NCBI GenBank assembly: GCA_013396655.1
Contig: WBMV01008221.1
Location: 982,775 to 1,046,774, forward strand
DNA: 64,000 bases
Reading direction: 5' to 3'
Source: Campylorhamphus procurvoides
Lineage: Eukaryota > Chordata > Aves > Passeriformes > Dendrocolaptidae
Within the stretch, counting starts at the first letter, position 1. Each line of letters begins with the position of its first letter. Position numbers and translations under genes: made by a program. The notes under the pieces were generated by a model. That model made no database searches. It saw nothing but the letters and a program-made list of their open reading frames with translations, and had not been told where the DNA came from. This document shows, piece by piece, positions 1 through 13,600 of the stretch.

Positions 1-759
1 TTTGCATTCAACATTAACAAAGGAAGAGCTGAAAGTACCAAAAAAAAAAAATTAAAAAAAAATCTTAGGGGTGGGAAAAGCTGGAGGGAGGTGCAATAAA
101 ATGAAGTCAAATGAAAATAAAACAAAAGAGGAACATAGTACATAGCAGGAAAATCAAAAGACAAAATAAAAGATTAAGTAGTGCAGGTAAAGATAAAATT
201 CAAAAACTGCTTTAAATGTTGATTCTCTCCCTACTGTTTTTGTTTCATGCGGTATTTTGATGCTAGCATCTAATTATTCTTCGCAGTGTTTTATCTCCCC
301 CATTATACTATCACCAGATTTTTTTTATTGGCACTTTCCTTATTAATGATTACAACACCTACGTTTAAGGAGCTAAATGAGTTCTCTCTTTTCCTGAGCT
401 GCAGAGAGGGGGGTCAGCAGAGAAATGAGAATTATTCTGTTGTATGCAGATATGTTGCACTCAAAATTATTTTTGGCCATTGAAGTAGCTCCCACAGCTT
501 GCTGAGGCAAAAGAAAGATTCCTCCCTGCTCCTAGCTGTGACCCGGGAAAGGCAACGAGAGCTCCTTCTGCTCTCCAGTCAATCACAACAGGAATTTAAC
601 AAATCTTTCAGCTTCAGTCTAGAATTATTAACAGTTTCCTTTTAAATACCTGTTCTTAATTAATCCCGGGTTCCTCTTCAGAATCATACCTCACAGAAGC
701 ATGTCCACTAACCAAATGTATTTGCGTCCCCTCTCCCTGCCGTGGGCTGGGCTCTAATG

Positions 760-1150
760 CTCGCTGTACCAGAGTGCATCCCAGGGACACCCCGGGGACA
801 GTCCCGGGGCACTCGGGTACTCACACGGCGCACGGGGAGCCTGTGCAACCCTGTCCCCGGTGCACCCCCTGTGCATCCCTGACCCCGGTACAGCCCCGAC
901 CCCTGTGCATCCCTGACCTCGCTGCATCCCTGACCTCGCTGCATCCCTGTGCTCGACAGCCCCACACGGAGTCGGAGCGCCTGGAGAGCGCCGGGGTGCT
1001 GCCGCTCGCTGATGAGCTCCGTCTGCTTGTGTTCCCAGCGGGCCGACGGTGCCAGCTGGGGGAAATTAAGCTGTGCTGGGGAAGGGGATTGCTGCTGCCC
1101 CCGCTGGGCTCGCTCAGGGAGGGCTGCCCTCCCCAGGGAGCAGCGGAGAC
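760..1150. promoter_or_regulatory. CpG-rich patch, possible CpG island
   Basis: CpG dinucleotides are frequent here, as in the runs CCCGGGGCACTCGGG and CACACGGCGCACGGGG, against a background where CpG is rare. It includes the minisatellite, so the CpGs may come from the repeat rather than from a promoter. No transcript or start signal is visible. Open frames across it on both strands are a by-product of the composition. Confidence 0.35.
841..957 (+). repeat. Degenerate 17-19 bp minisatellite in CpG-rich DNA
   Basis: At least five imperfect copies of a unit like CTGTGCATCCCTGACCTCG occur, the last three (from about 903) nearly identical with a 17-18 bp period. The surrounding 760-1,150 stretch is GC-rich with many CpGs, unlike the AT-rich DNA on both sides. 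Confidence 0.75.
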
Positions 1151-1260
1151 ACAGCCTGGCTGGAGCGGGACCTTCACCTTGGCCACGGCCCCAAGGACAG
1201 GTGTAGGGCTGATGGGGGGGATCGTGCAACGACAGAAACCTGTGCTGGCAGGAAACCAGG

Positions 1261-4200
1261 GGAAGCCCAAATGGGAGGAATTAAAGACAAAAAAAAAATA
1301 AAAATGGAAGAGATGTTTCTATTTACTCATCAGGCAGAGAAAGCAAGCCAGGGCGCAAATATCTGCAAATAAACTTTTGTCAGGAGCCAGAAATTTTTGC
1401 ACCTATGCAAAGCTGGCAATGTGCTTCTCGCTCACCACTTTAATTTTTTTTTTTTTGGACTCCAAAATAGGTCTGCCTTACTCCCCACAGAGGGCACAAG
1501 TTACATCAAAATATTTGTTTTCACTGTGGTTTTCATATGCTTTGTCTTCTCAGGTATTACAAGGGCCTTAGTCAGTAATTAGAAGAAATTAATAAAGATC
1601 TGTATAAATATTGTTCTAAATAATTGCTTAGTAAATCACTATATATTTATGTTATAGTAAATAAATGAAATTTTCCATCAAAATTTGATGACAAAGCAGT
1701 AAAACTATTATATGGGAGAAGGAGACAGACAGACAGCCTTTTGGGGAGACAAAAGCTAAAGCTTTCTTAACATAGAAAACGTTCCATGAATAGGGTTAAA
1801 TACTTAATGGTTGCTAGCAAAAGATAAGACAAATATTCTTTGTTAATATTTATAGAATCCCATCAGGAACTCTTTTGTCCTAGCATTGTTTCCAAAATTC
1901 AATCCCCTAGTTATATCCATCATTTTTCATGTGATTAAAGGAATCTAAATTTGCTGCCTTGTCTTCTAAAAGAGTAAAAAGTTAGATCTGTATTATTAAA
2001 GCCTCTTGGTTAGAGCAGCAAATGTAATATTGATAGTCTATGGTATATAAGTCTAAAAAACCGACTGATCACACATACTCATGACATATAAAATGCATTC
2101 ATAGTATTCACGACGTTATTGCTAAGAAGCTGGGATCCAGCTAAAGAAAGAGACAATTATGTCCTTCCAAAAAGAGACAAATAAAATATTTCATACTGAT
2201 AAAAGGCAAGAAATAAAAGACTAGAACTACAAGGGTAAAAAAGGCTTTGATGATATGGAAGTGATTCAACTGCACTTTCTGGGGCAGGAGACCTGCCCTG
2301 GGAGTGAACCTTTCTCCCTGCCCTGCACTCAACTGGGGACTCACAGGGAATAGCTGGAGGCAGCCTTGGGCATCACAGGTGGCCTGGCAAAATCAGAAAC
2401 ATGGTCATGGTGCAGGTGGAAACTGCTGCATGACAACCAGCCATGAAACTTCCTTGGTAGCCATCAAACGGGCTGGATGCCTAATGGTGGGCGTGGGGGA
2501 TCTGTGTTGAACTGAGTAAAGATAAGGCCAGGCACACATGGGGAGGGTGGGCACTGCACTCCTCAGGCACCTCCAGGGAGGGCTCACCTGGCTGCACCTG
2601 CAGTCACAGCATCATCCCCCAGAGGGGCACACCCTAGATGTGCAGCCAGCCAGCACTGTGGGGTGGGTGGGTCTCCTTTCCCCTGCCTGTAAAATGGGAA
2701 CACTGATAGCTGCTGTTATTTTTCATGATAAGAATATGCATTTTATAAATAGAGGGATGTGCAAAACAAATGTATATATATGTGTACACATCTAGTCACC
2801 AAAGGTATATCTCCATCTACAGCAGACTGGGCATTCATCAGTACTGTTAACTAACATCAGGACTAGAACCAAAGTGAGCACAGCCCTGTCACAGAGCAAG
2901 CAGCTGCCCAGCCAGGTGTCTGCTGCTCTGCTGAGCCCAGTGCCTTGCACAGCCCCTCCACGGAGAGCATCCAGCACCTCCAGCCTGGGCTGGGGCACCT
3001 GACCACTCTGGGGATCTTTATGCCAGAAAAGGAGACCAAAATCTATGCTTATTCTTTCACCTTTAGAAAACTGAGACTCAGTGCTGAATTTTTCTCAGCC
3101 TACTAAAAAGATTTCTATTTTTTATAAAACAGGCAAAAGCCAAGTCCTTATTGATCCAATTCTTTTTCTTTACCCAGAACTTCTTAACAGCTTTAGAAAA
3201 ATAGATAATTATTGCAGTTAATTTCAGCAAAACAGTTCAAACTCATCAGGGCTGCACAAGTATAATTTACTACTCCTTCTGACTTATTGTTTTGACTAGA
3301 TGTAGATTGATGATTAAAGTGATAAACAGTAACATTTTTATAAAATGGCTGACTCTGCCAATGGCAACTGAATAAGAAACATGCTGAAATAGCTGTGCTG
3401 TTATTGTGATTGTACTCAAGGCTGTCAACAAAGAATATAAGTATTTGACAAGGTGTTATCTAATTGTATTTTTAAAAGCCACGATACATACATCTTTTAA
3501 TGTGTCACTTTAAGCTGCAAGAGAATTTCTTTTATTAAAAAGTACAAAGGAAAAATGAATGCCTTGCATTTTCTTGTTTCTTTTTCCCAAGCTCTGCCCT
3601 TTTGCCGTCATTCGACAGAATATATTTGCTCTTTAGTCAAATTGGCTTTTATTTAAATAGTAGCCCAAAATAGCACAGCAACATTAGGTGTATAAGAAGA
3701 AAGAACAGTGTGTCCCACAGACAATTTTTATCTCAGCCCTGGTGGGAATTAACTGATCGAAACAGAAGGCTAAGAATAAAATCCTTTTGACGCTTGGAGT
3801 TAGTGAAACAGCATTTTGGAGAAAGAAAAAGGTTTGGGGTTTTGCTTTTTTTTTTTTTTTTTAAGAAGGATCACCAGGAAAAGTATCTTAACATACTGCC
3901 TTTGGAGCTACCTGTAGTCCTTTTGTGGTTCGTGCTACACACAAGCATCTTTACATCCAAAATGCAGTTTTCCTCAGAAAGCCCCTCTGAGCTGAGTGGA
4001 CGCTCCTCCTCCAGACCATCTCAGCCCACTGCCCCATTCTCTGCTTGTAAGGGAAAACCTGGGGACCTCAAGCAAAGAAGGGGTTTGGTCACATTAGAAG
4101 AAAGCTGGAACCTCTGGGAAACTCAAGGAGCAAGGCCAGGAGGGGGCACTGGTGTAAGGGCTCTGCTGCTCCCCTGCAGAGAGAAACGGCTGGCCAGGAA

Positions 4201-7200
4201 GGAGGGAGTTAAAATGGACCACGGAAGGAATTAAATAAAGATGCTACAAAAAAAGGGGGAACTCCTACTTATGTGTTCTTGCCTCATAGTATGACAATAG
4301 TATTGTGAAATGCTGCAAGGCCTGAAGAGAGGCAGAGAATTAACTATTTGGAAACCCTCTTAGTAGGAGTCCAAAATGTGGGGAGGACTGATGGTGCCTC
4401 TGAGCATCTCCCTGGGCTTGGGAGAGGCATAGCATCAGAACTCTTTCCTTTTTAGCTAACACAGTCAAGGATGTGGGCTCTTGTGAACTGGGAAGTCTCA
4501 ATGGACTTGCAACAACATCACTCCAAGAGAGTTCTCCATTGGCCATCAGCTTGAGAAGGCAAATACCCCAGTCAGAGCCCTTATCTTCACCACAAGACAG
4601 AAACAGACTCCAGCTTTCCATTAGCATTTGCCTAAGTGTTGACCGTATGTGAAGAAGGGGAAATTTTGCAACAAGCAGGATGGCAGGAGTATGGCACTTG
4701 CCCAAAAACACAGTGTTTTAGGTAAATAGTTGAGGGTCAGGTAGAGCAGCATGCTAATGCAAAATGCAGGCTCCTGCACTGCACTGAGATCTACCAATGT
4801 CATTTGCACACCGATCTCAGCAGCACCACAGAAATATAGAGGTCAGCTCAGTCTATTATGGGACAGCAACTTCTAATTTTTAATCCCAGTAGTATTTTAA
4901 GCACGGGATAGAAGTTAAAGGAAGAAAATCTCTATAATGAAAGACACGGAGAGGTATCATCTGACCTGATTCTGCAAGGTGAGGTGCTTCATCACCATCC
5001 CAGCCTGAGCGCCATGTGTTTGCCTTTGAAGCCATATTTACCAAAAATGGGGAAAGGTCAGAGCCTCACTGTCAGAGGCTGTGAACATCTTTGCTACCAT
5101 CTGATGGCCCGGGTTCACACCACCTGTACAGATCACACCTTAGAGTCTGCCTCACTATCACATTGTTGGGGTTTTTCTTCAGAGGGAACTGGTTGAATAC
5201 TCTAAAGATAATGACTGAGTGGCTTTCAGGTTTTGTGTTTAAAGATGTAGAATAAGAGAGACAAATGCTGGAAAATCCTGCACATTCTTCTGCATACAAT
5301 CAGGAAGCTTCAGGTCATAGGTCCATGGCAGCCATAGAAAAAAACTAAACACAATTACTGAAAAAAATAGCTTATTGTTAGTATAGGGTCTCCTTTATGA
5401 GTGGGGATCACAACTATAAGAAATCTCTCTAGCCATTTTAAGAGTCAGAAAATTTCCAATTCAGATTCCTGGCCCTTACGTAAAATGAACCAGGAGCAAA
5501 AAACCCAACCCGGTCTTTGAGAGCACTGCCAGCAGTTTGGGAGCTGGGGCTTGTTGCTGAGTGCCCAGACACAGCAGCTGAATTTGGGTGCTCTGAAACA
5601 ACCTGTGGCAGTCCTTTCCCTCTCTTACCCACACACAAAGAGACGAAAAGAGAACACATTCATGCACCTCTAAGTGACCAGCGATGCACCTGCCCCTGGA
5701 AAGGGCACATCATATAAGTATCCACAGCAGCTGTGCAGCCATGATCCACCACATGTACACATAGTTACAGAAAATAAAAACCAGATAAATCAATGTAAAA
5801 GAAAAATATATGAAGAATAAACTGTGTTTTTACTTCTTCAACTGTAATTGTTGGAAGTGATGTAGTACTAGGTACTATATGGGCCTAGGTCCATTTTTCC
5901 CACCTGGGTTCTCAAGCATGTTCATAAAGAGGAAAAAACTATTCCTTGTGAGATTTTAATTTTTAATAACATTTTGGCTTTAGTTCTCTTTCAGGAGCTG
6001 CTATGCCCTTTAGTAGCTAGATCCAAATAAATTATATTACTACAAAAGGTTTTACCACCCTTTATATGTGCTAGAAGTATAAGAAGTTACCTGAAGGCAA
6101 AGATAAAAGGTAATATAATTAGTTAACTTAATCTGAAGCAGAACATCTGACTCATTTGGGGTGCAGTCCCAGGGAAAGATCCTAATAAGTGACTGTAGAG
6201 AAAGAGTTTTATATTCAAATGTGCAAAATTGTGAAGGAATCTACATACTTGGAGACCCAAAATTATTTTTATCATCTTTTTATCATCTTTTGTTTGTCCT
6301 TTTTTATTTTTTTCAATGAATAACTGTAATTCAAAGGTGCTACATTTGGGGTTGATTTTGATTTACGAGATGTAGCCAACATTTTGTGAACCTTGTGAGA
6401 ATTTCAAAACTTCCTTGACTTTATCTGTATTTCAGAGTGAATCCTGTGAATCTGGAGCTCCTTTGGAAAAGAAGAAGAAAAAGACAGTCACAGGCTCCTG
6501 CATTAATTATGATCTTTTTAGTTATTTAGATAGATTTAGGAAAAATAAAGTCAACACACTGTAAATAAATTCTAAAATCCCTAGCTTTGTGGTTTCTCAA
6601 ACTGAGTCTCAGTGGAAGAACTTCAAAAGCCACATAATTTCTATTACAAAAGCAGTAAAACAAAGATTTGGGCTGCCTATTGGAATCTTTCAATCACTAT
6701 ATGACAATGCTACTGATATCTGAAAAGAGAAAAAAAACTTGTTTCCAAGAGTTCAATAGGGAGGGGGCTTTTTGGAGGGGATTTCAGTGTACAAAGACCT
6801 GGCCAGTATCAGAGCAGTGTAACAGCTTCAAAACCTTCCTCACTACAGGGGTGAGGATGAGGAGCAATGGCTAAGGAATCATGGCCTCATCTTATGGGCA
6901 AGCAATTCCAGTGTCGTGCAGACAATTAATAAGCAGTCAGCATAGTCTGCAACTGGTGATTATATGAAAAAGGGGATTGCTTTCACATTATTTCTCAGGG
7001 CCTGGTAAAATATGCTGGAGTTTTTTAGCCAATTGCTCATTATCACACTGATTTCCTGAGACCTTATTTTAACTAAGACACTGTTAAGGTACTGACTTTG
7101 TTATACCCTCTGTACACATTTTTTATTGAAGTCAGGAGGATTAGATACAAAATATGATCTGGCATTCTGTGATGAGAATATTCTTTCATTAGAAAGGATT

Positions 7201-8049
7201 CCTTTATTTTTAATATCTGAGCAGCTAGCAACAGTGAGATAGGGCTGTTCTTTCCAAGTATCTACTCATCCAAGGGCTCCCACACAACAAATCTACAATC
7301 ACACAACAAAATTTAGGACTTTTGTGTTCTCATCCAGAAAATACTGGAGGGAAGGAGATGATGTGCATTTGCACAGCAGTGGAACCCTGAGAACTGAGGC
7401 TGCTTTAAGATGCAGAACACCTGTATGGCTGCTGGTCCTGCTCCTGCCCTTGGGATAGTACATCCCACCAAAACAGGCAATAGTACCATGGGGGAAAGGA
7501 GGATAGCAGGGAAATGCAACTCTGCAGTCATCCTAGGGATCCTGCTGCTTCTCTGCTCAGGTCACATTGTTTAAAATAGTCCCTGTGATGAGCAGTGGTG
7601 TCCCCAGGTCAGTGATAACCCCTAACACTGAACTCGTAACATGGTAAAAAGAAAAGACAGAGCTGAAGATGTTCTGCCTGACCTCGTGAGAACCAGGTTA
7701 GGCAGCAACCACAGTTACAGTCTGAAGTCCTGTGAAGGTTTGCTCCTCCCATTTTGGCGGAAAAGCATCACAGTTTGATGAGGCACAACATTCTCAGCAC
7801 GATCACCTTAGTAGCAGGAATATGGATTCCCAGCCTGAATTTACCCACACACAAACAGATTTTGTGACCAGAGAGACTACTAAGCTGACCAGTCACTGCA
7901 GAAGATCTAGCACAGAGCAGCCACACAACTGGAGTGAAAGCAAAGTTGTTGTGCAGGGATCTACTCTGAACAGGTACTCCCAGGGGCACCAGGACTCATA
8001 AATAAAAAATAATAGAAATAATTTTTAAAATTGTTACTAAAGTGTCATT
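1261..8049. other. Non-coding, AT-rich, 3' side of ZNF536
   Basis: No coding exon is recognised. It contains a 17-base T tract at 3,846-3,862, scattered degraded repeat scraps (about 2,680-2,730 and 4,960-5,010) and an AT-rich candidate conserved block at about 3,300-3,560. Short open frames have no domain content. Confidence 0.6.
3300..3560. promoter_or_regulatory. Candidate conserved non-coding element
   Basis: The block is AT-rich, complex, repeat-free and stop-rich in all frames, with homeodomain-like TAATTG and TGATTAAAG cores and TGGCTGACTCTGCCAATGGC. This texture is typical of conserved elements near neurodevelopmental transcription-factor genes. Conservation cannot be tested from one sequence, so this is only a pointer. 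Confidence 0.2.
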
Positions 8050-8122
8050 CCTCCAAGGGTATAATGCAGCAGGGTATAATTATACCCTCCAAGGGTATAA
8101 TGTCATCTCTTAGGATGACATT
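8050..8122. repeat. Cluster of direct repeats, a perfect palindrome and a hairpin
   Basis: CCTCCAAGGGTATAATG occurs twice (8,050-8,066 and 8,086-8,102). Between and overlapping them is the perfect 16-bp palindrome GGGTATAATTATACCC (8,072-8,087). Directly after is a perfect hairpin, AATGTCATC, 6-nt loop, GATGACATT (8,099-8,122). Confidence 0.85.
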
Positions 8123-10468
8123 GCCGTGCTTTGCTTACGTCTTCCCGAGATGTATTAGAAGGGATGAGGACCATATTGTAGGATAACCACCATATGCCAT
8201 TCACCCTTTGTTCTGGCTTTTTTTTTTTCCTTTTCTTTTTTTGTTAGGCTTGTTACAACTTTCTCTTGGAAGAGTGCCAATGCCAGAAGTATATACATTA
8301 TCCCTTCTTTTGGCTTCTAGAGATCTGAGATAATCTCTTCATATACAGTACAGGAAGAAGTGTCCAGTTGGATAATACACAGTCACACTTCTGCTACTCA
8401 GCCTTGGGAGTATCTAATAACCCTTAATCCAGAGTGGATTTTTTTTTTTAATAAGTCAAAAGTATTAGGACTGATAACTCAAACCTTTAGGACAATTCCC
8501 CTATTTCCATATTCATATCAGGGCTCTTCAGGTGAGAGAAGAGTTCTTATTTTGCATATATTAGTGCTGATGGTGGGTTGATTTCCTTTTTTTTAGGAAT
8601 GTTTTTTTCCTGTTGCTTTGGTAGCCTCAATATTTTCCTTTTATTACCAGCATATTTCTGATTTATTGCAATGTGGGGCCAGCAAATAAGATTGTCAAAA
8701 TGAGTATGCGCTTGTTATAACCCACTCAAAAAAAAAATAAAAAGGATTTTAAAAGAAAACAAATACAAGTCAGTTTTAATTTTGACACTGATTGATGTTG
8801 ATATTTTTGACCAGTTTTATGTTGCACAGATTTTGAACAATATCCTCCTCTGATCTTCAGTGCTGTAGTTATAAATACTTGATAGCATTTTCATAAAAGG
8901 ATCTTTTTACAATATGCTTAATGAGAGCTTCTGCTGCAGATATGCAAGTAAAAAGAAACCCAGCCTAATATGGTGATAGTCAGATACTCAATAAGTGGCA
9001 TGTGTTCTCAAAAACCTCTGACAAAAAACTTTCAATTATTATACCTGTGCCTTTTACCGTCACTTTACTGTATCAATTATTCATGCAACATCTAACTGAA
9101 AAATGTTATATTTAGCAATCATTTTAAAATTCTCTAAACAGTGGCATGACAGCTGATATGACCACAAAATGGTCATTCATCACCTGTCTGAAATGATGAA
9201 CCTGTCACAAACTGGGAAGAAAAAAGTTGTTTTTTCACTCTTGGCTGAAAAAACCTTAAACCACAAAGTTATTTGTGATTATTAAACATTTGCTTTCCAT
9301 TTCCACAGCCAGTTAGGGTTCACAAACATGCAAATCCATTATGGAATGGTACATAAAGTGTGACCGATTCTTGTACAGTCAATTAGTGAGTGAAGTCTGA
9401 ATCTGATGTTTATCTGCATCTTTAGTACTGACATCAGTAAAGGTGGCATTAATAAAGGATGGGGTTTAACTTCTTGGGAGCAACTGGTTCAACAAATTGT
9501 ACTTTTGCTGGTTACGGGTTCACACAAAGCACGCAGCAGCCACTTTCCTGTTTGTAATAAAAATCTAATGACTATATATGGAAGAATATACGCATGTGAC
9601 AGAAACTAAAGTTAACACTAAAAATCACAATTTTAGGGCTTTGTTTCTATTCATGAAGCTTGTTATTAATGTAGGGCTTTTTAAAAAAACACTGTGTGGT
9701 CTCTTTGTTTGTACTAAGGCACACATTAAATATGGACATATTATTCCTCTCAACACAATGCTATTTTTATTTTACACGAATTACTTCAGTGACTTCCATA
9801 TAGAAATTATCTCACACATCTGTATTCTGATTATGATTTTAGTACAAGGGTCATGAATAATAAAATTGCTAAATATGCTTATTGCCATCTATAAATAAAG
9901 GTTATCATACGCGAGGTTTTGTTTTTGGAGTGGTGGAACAAGTAGGGTTAGTTGCAAAACAATACTGCTTTAATTTTACTATGAAAATAAATACTTAAAT
10001 TTATAAATATTCAAATTCTTTCCAAGGTGCAGTGAGCCTAAATTAATACTTGCAAAATGAATGCAACAGTACAACTGCAGAAGTTCACATTATCTCAGAA
10101 AGTTCACAGATCTGTTAGCAATGCATCTATAAATGTTAGAGTCCTCTTTCAACATGGATCCCATCATACCCCATGGTAAAAATCCAGATTAGGTCTGAGG
10201 GGGATAGAAAAGCAATTCTTTGTAATGACTATGAAAATGAGAAATGTTCTTCAGCTAATTGCAATTTTTTACAATTGGTATTTATCCACAGCTGTAGTTG
10301 GGAGGGCTCCCTGTTTTTCAGCTGATGTTGCCCTGCTGCAGCAGGATCAGACACACACACTGCCTGGCTGTGACCAAATGTGCCTAAAACAGGACTTCCC
10401 TTGAGCTTGTGGGTGCTGTGGGATGGACACACAGCAAAAGTGTTATAGCAAGGGGCAGGAAGACTGTT

Positions 10469-10603
10469 GGAGACATTCAAACCCACCTCAGCACATTCCT
10501 GTGTAAGCTGTTCTGGGGACTCTGCCTTGGCAGCAGGGTTGGAATGTGTGATCTCCAGAGGTCTCTTCCAACTCTGACTATGCTGTGATACCTTCATTCT
10601 GTG
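10469..10603 (+). mobile_element. Avian CR1 LINE 3' end (truncated copy)
   Basis: The segment reads GGAGACATTCAAACCCACCT, then TCCTGTGTAAGCTGTTCTGG, then CAGGGTTGGAATG and GATCTCCAGAGGTCTCTTCC, closing with degenerate CTGTGATAC and CATTCTGTG octamers. This is the characteristic 3' end of bird CR1 elements. Like most CR1 copies it is 5'-truncated, and it lies antisense to ZNF536. The upstream limit is uncertain; sequence from about 10,290 could belong to it. Confidence 0.88.
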
Positions 10604-13600
10604 TCTGGCCTCCCTAATCCAATCTCATGACTTAGAAATAACATCCAGCCAATAGTCATTCCATGTTTCTTCCACAAATTTTAGGATTTAAGATTGAATG
10701 ATCTGTACTTTGTGTGGCCTTCGAAGAGATGATGCAAAAATAGTTTAACAGTTTAAAGTTGCTGTTGAGTTTTGTGAGTTTTAAAGGTGTTTTCTACAGA
10801 CTCATTCTGACAAGCATGAATGGACAGGAGAGTAACTCCTCTGCTTTTTTTAAAATCTTTTCTAGAAAAGAACCCATACCCTTCTTTAAGCTGCTGTACA
10901 GGATCTTAGGGCACATGATCCTCACACATTGCTATTCACTGAGAATGTGTCCAGGGGCCTGGCTGAAGATCACCCTGAGCAGTGAGAGGAGCAGCATCCC
11001 CATCCCTGCAGCCTCTCCTGCTGGGAGAGAAACTTGCCCAGCAAGCATCTGTGTCCCTGGACACTCAGCTACAAGTGTGGATGCTAACTCTGCTGATGGT
11101 GAGGTTGCAGTGCAGTAATGAGAGGAACAATGTTTGTTTTGATCAGTTTGATAATTCATTTAAAAGTATTGTACCAGAGCCATGGAGACAGAAAGCCACG
11201 CCATTGTTACACTCTGGCACCGTCTCATTATGTGAAGTAATTGAAACCTGTGGGAACAATATATGATTTAAAGCAGACAGTGAGGTTCTTTTCTTAAACA
11301 ACAATAGCATTGTTTTTCTATGGTCCTGATCTTGTTCATGGGAGCAAACTTCTCTAGGCAAGCAGTGAAATTTTTGGTTGCTGATTTTTACTGACCAGCG
11401 CTGACTTTTCAAGACGGTTGTAGAACTGGGCCCTCTTTTAACAAAAATATCTTCAATGAGATTTTATGACTTGCATATCTGCACACACACATGGGTTTCC
11501 AAGTGTTCCATGCATGTTTAAGATCAATAGTTCAATTGACAGTAAAAGATCTGCCCTGAATTAGGTTATAGAGTGGTTGTATGTTTCTCCAGAGGGCCTT
11601 GATATTTGCTGGGATAGAGGGATACTGAAAATATTTCTCTCTGCTTTTTGGTAGGTTTATGTCCTATATCATCAAATAACAGTAGGAAAACTGTAAGTAC
11701 ATTTTAGTATTACGCACCCCAGAGGTGCTCAGTAGGTACCAAGGAATTTCTTTGCTATAATTAAGAGGTTTGCAGACCAGATGAACAAATGACAACCAAT
11801 CTTGATTTACTTGGAAAAATGAGTCATATCACTTATTATTAACTATTAAAGTAATTTAAACCCTTTTGAGAATAGATCTAACGCTGCAATGCTTTGAAGG
11901 TTTGATATGTCTTGTAATCCATAGATTATTAAAGTTAATTTCTCTGCTGAGATCCTACTTTCAGTAAAAAAATGCATGCACACTAAAATGGTGTTGGTTT
12001 TTTTTGTTTGTCTCCCTCTTTTTTATAACAAAGATGTACTTTAATTGGCTTTCTATTTATACTGCGCTCAATGAAGGTATGGAGGCTGCAAGTGGGAGAA
12101 CCTTCCACAATTCTGGCTTGCAAAGCATACAGAAAAGCACACCATTCATCCACAAGTACACCCAAACCTTTCATTTGAGTTCGGTTGTGCTTGTGGGTGC
12201 GTGGAGTTCTTTTCTCTCTATTTGTGCTCCATGTATAATTTAGACTACATTTTGCTTTAGAGACCCTTAACGGATAAGGAAAAGAAGGCAATAACAATAT
12301 GTTGATTTATATCACCGTGAAACATTTTTCCCCCATACTTCAAAGTAATTTTAATTGAATTTAATCCTCTTGACTTTCATTTACTTATAAATGAGTTTTA
12401 GTTGTAATGTTAGAAAGAAACAGAATTTAGCAGTTAACAGGTTTTTAGTGTTTTTGATTATAGATTATTATATAATGTTTCTTGGGCTAGAAAATACTGA
12501 ATGCTAAATACTGTCCCATATTAGATCATTTTAAAACCTTCCGCTCTTCTACAAGTAGGAGAAGGCAGAACAATTCAGGCTAAAGTACAGTTCATTTAAA
12601 GAGGTGAAAATGTTTGAGGAAATGATTAAGAGTACTGCAAATCATTTACCAGTTTACATCCATGATCAAGAATATATCTAAGCAGAAATTAAAAAACCCC
12701 AACAAACAAGAATATCTTTCAAAGGAACCATGCCATGTATAAACCCATCAGTTGTGTGCTCACATTTATCATTTTTTAGCTCTTCATTCATAGATCATAG
12801 GACACTAAGAGCCCAATTCATTAAAAATTGAATACTCTATTTAAGCTGGATGGTCTTATACTTGGAGAAAAAGCAGGAACCGTTTTTTTCTCTGAAAAGT
12901 CACCATTTGCCATTCAATATACCCTTGTTTCTCTCAGCTTCTAATGGGACAGCACTCCTCAGTTAATTGCTACACAACTTTAGGGCTTCATAATTGAACG
13001 CACAAAAGAAATTTCAAATGCAAAATGTTTGCTATGTTCTTTGAAAATTACAGAGTAATTCTCACCTGCCTGTAACCTGCACGCACACACACATGTACCC
13101 TCTCCTGCTCTCCAGCTTCAAAACTGAGTTCAGCAGTCATGGCATTCTTGAACTCATTTTGAAGCCCATCAGTCAGCCCCCTAATCAGTTACATTGCATC
13201 AACACAATTTGGTGCTGTATTTGCAATTTTTACAAGATCTTCCCACCCCTGTTTATGCAAGTCTTTCCTGCACATCTAGATCTGACATGTTAGAAAACAC
13301 ACCAGTCCACAGAACAACTTCCAAATCCCAAGCAGCCTTGACACAGCCTGGTACTCTCAGCAGACTCACTTTGAAGACAACGCTTTGCAACAAGAAGTTT
13401 GGAAGCACCAGATGATCTAGTCTGCTAATGAATAAGCTGGGTGTGCAGTATGGGCAGGAGCAGAAACAAACATTTTCTGGGTTTCTGAAGAGATGGAAAT
13501 GTCTTTGAAGCATTTAGCAGGAGACTATCCTGCTTTCTGGCAGAAACATGGCCAGATGTATGATATACAAACACTGTACCTGTTGTTTCAGAATATGCCT

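Noticed and set aside
708..1301. Frames of about 150-175 codons on both strands
   Set aside because: They are translations of the CpG-rich minisatellite; the repetitive peptides are artefacts.
2670..2730. GCCTGTAAAATGGGAACACTGATAG, like the reverse of a MIR/L2 segment
   Set aside because: Only one short block matches; not enough for a feature call.
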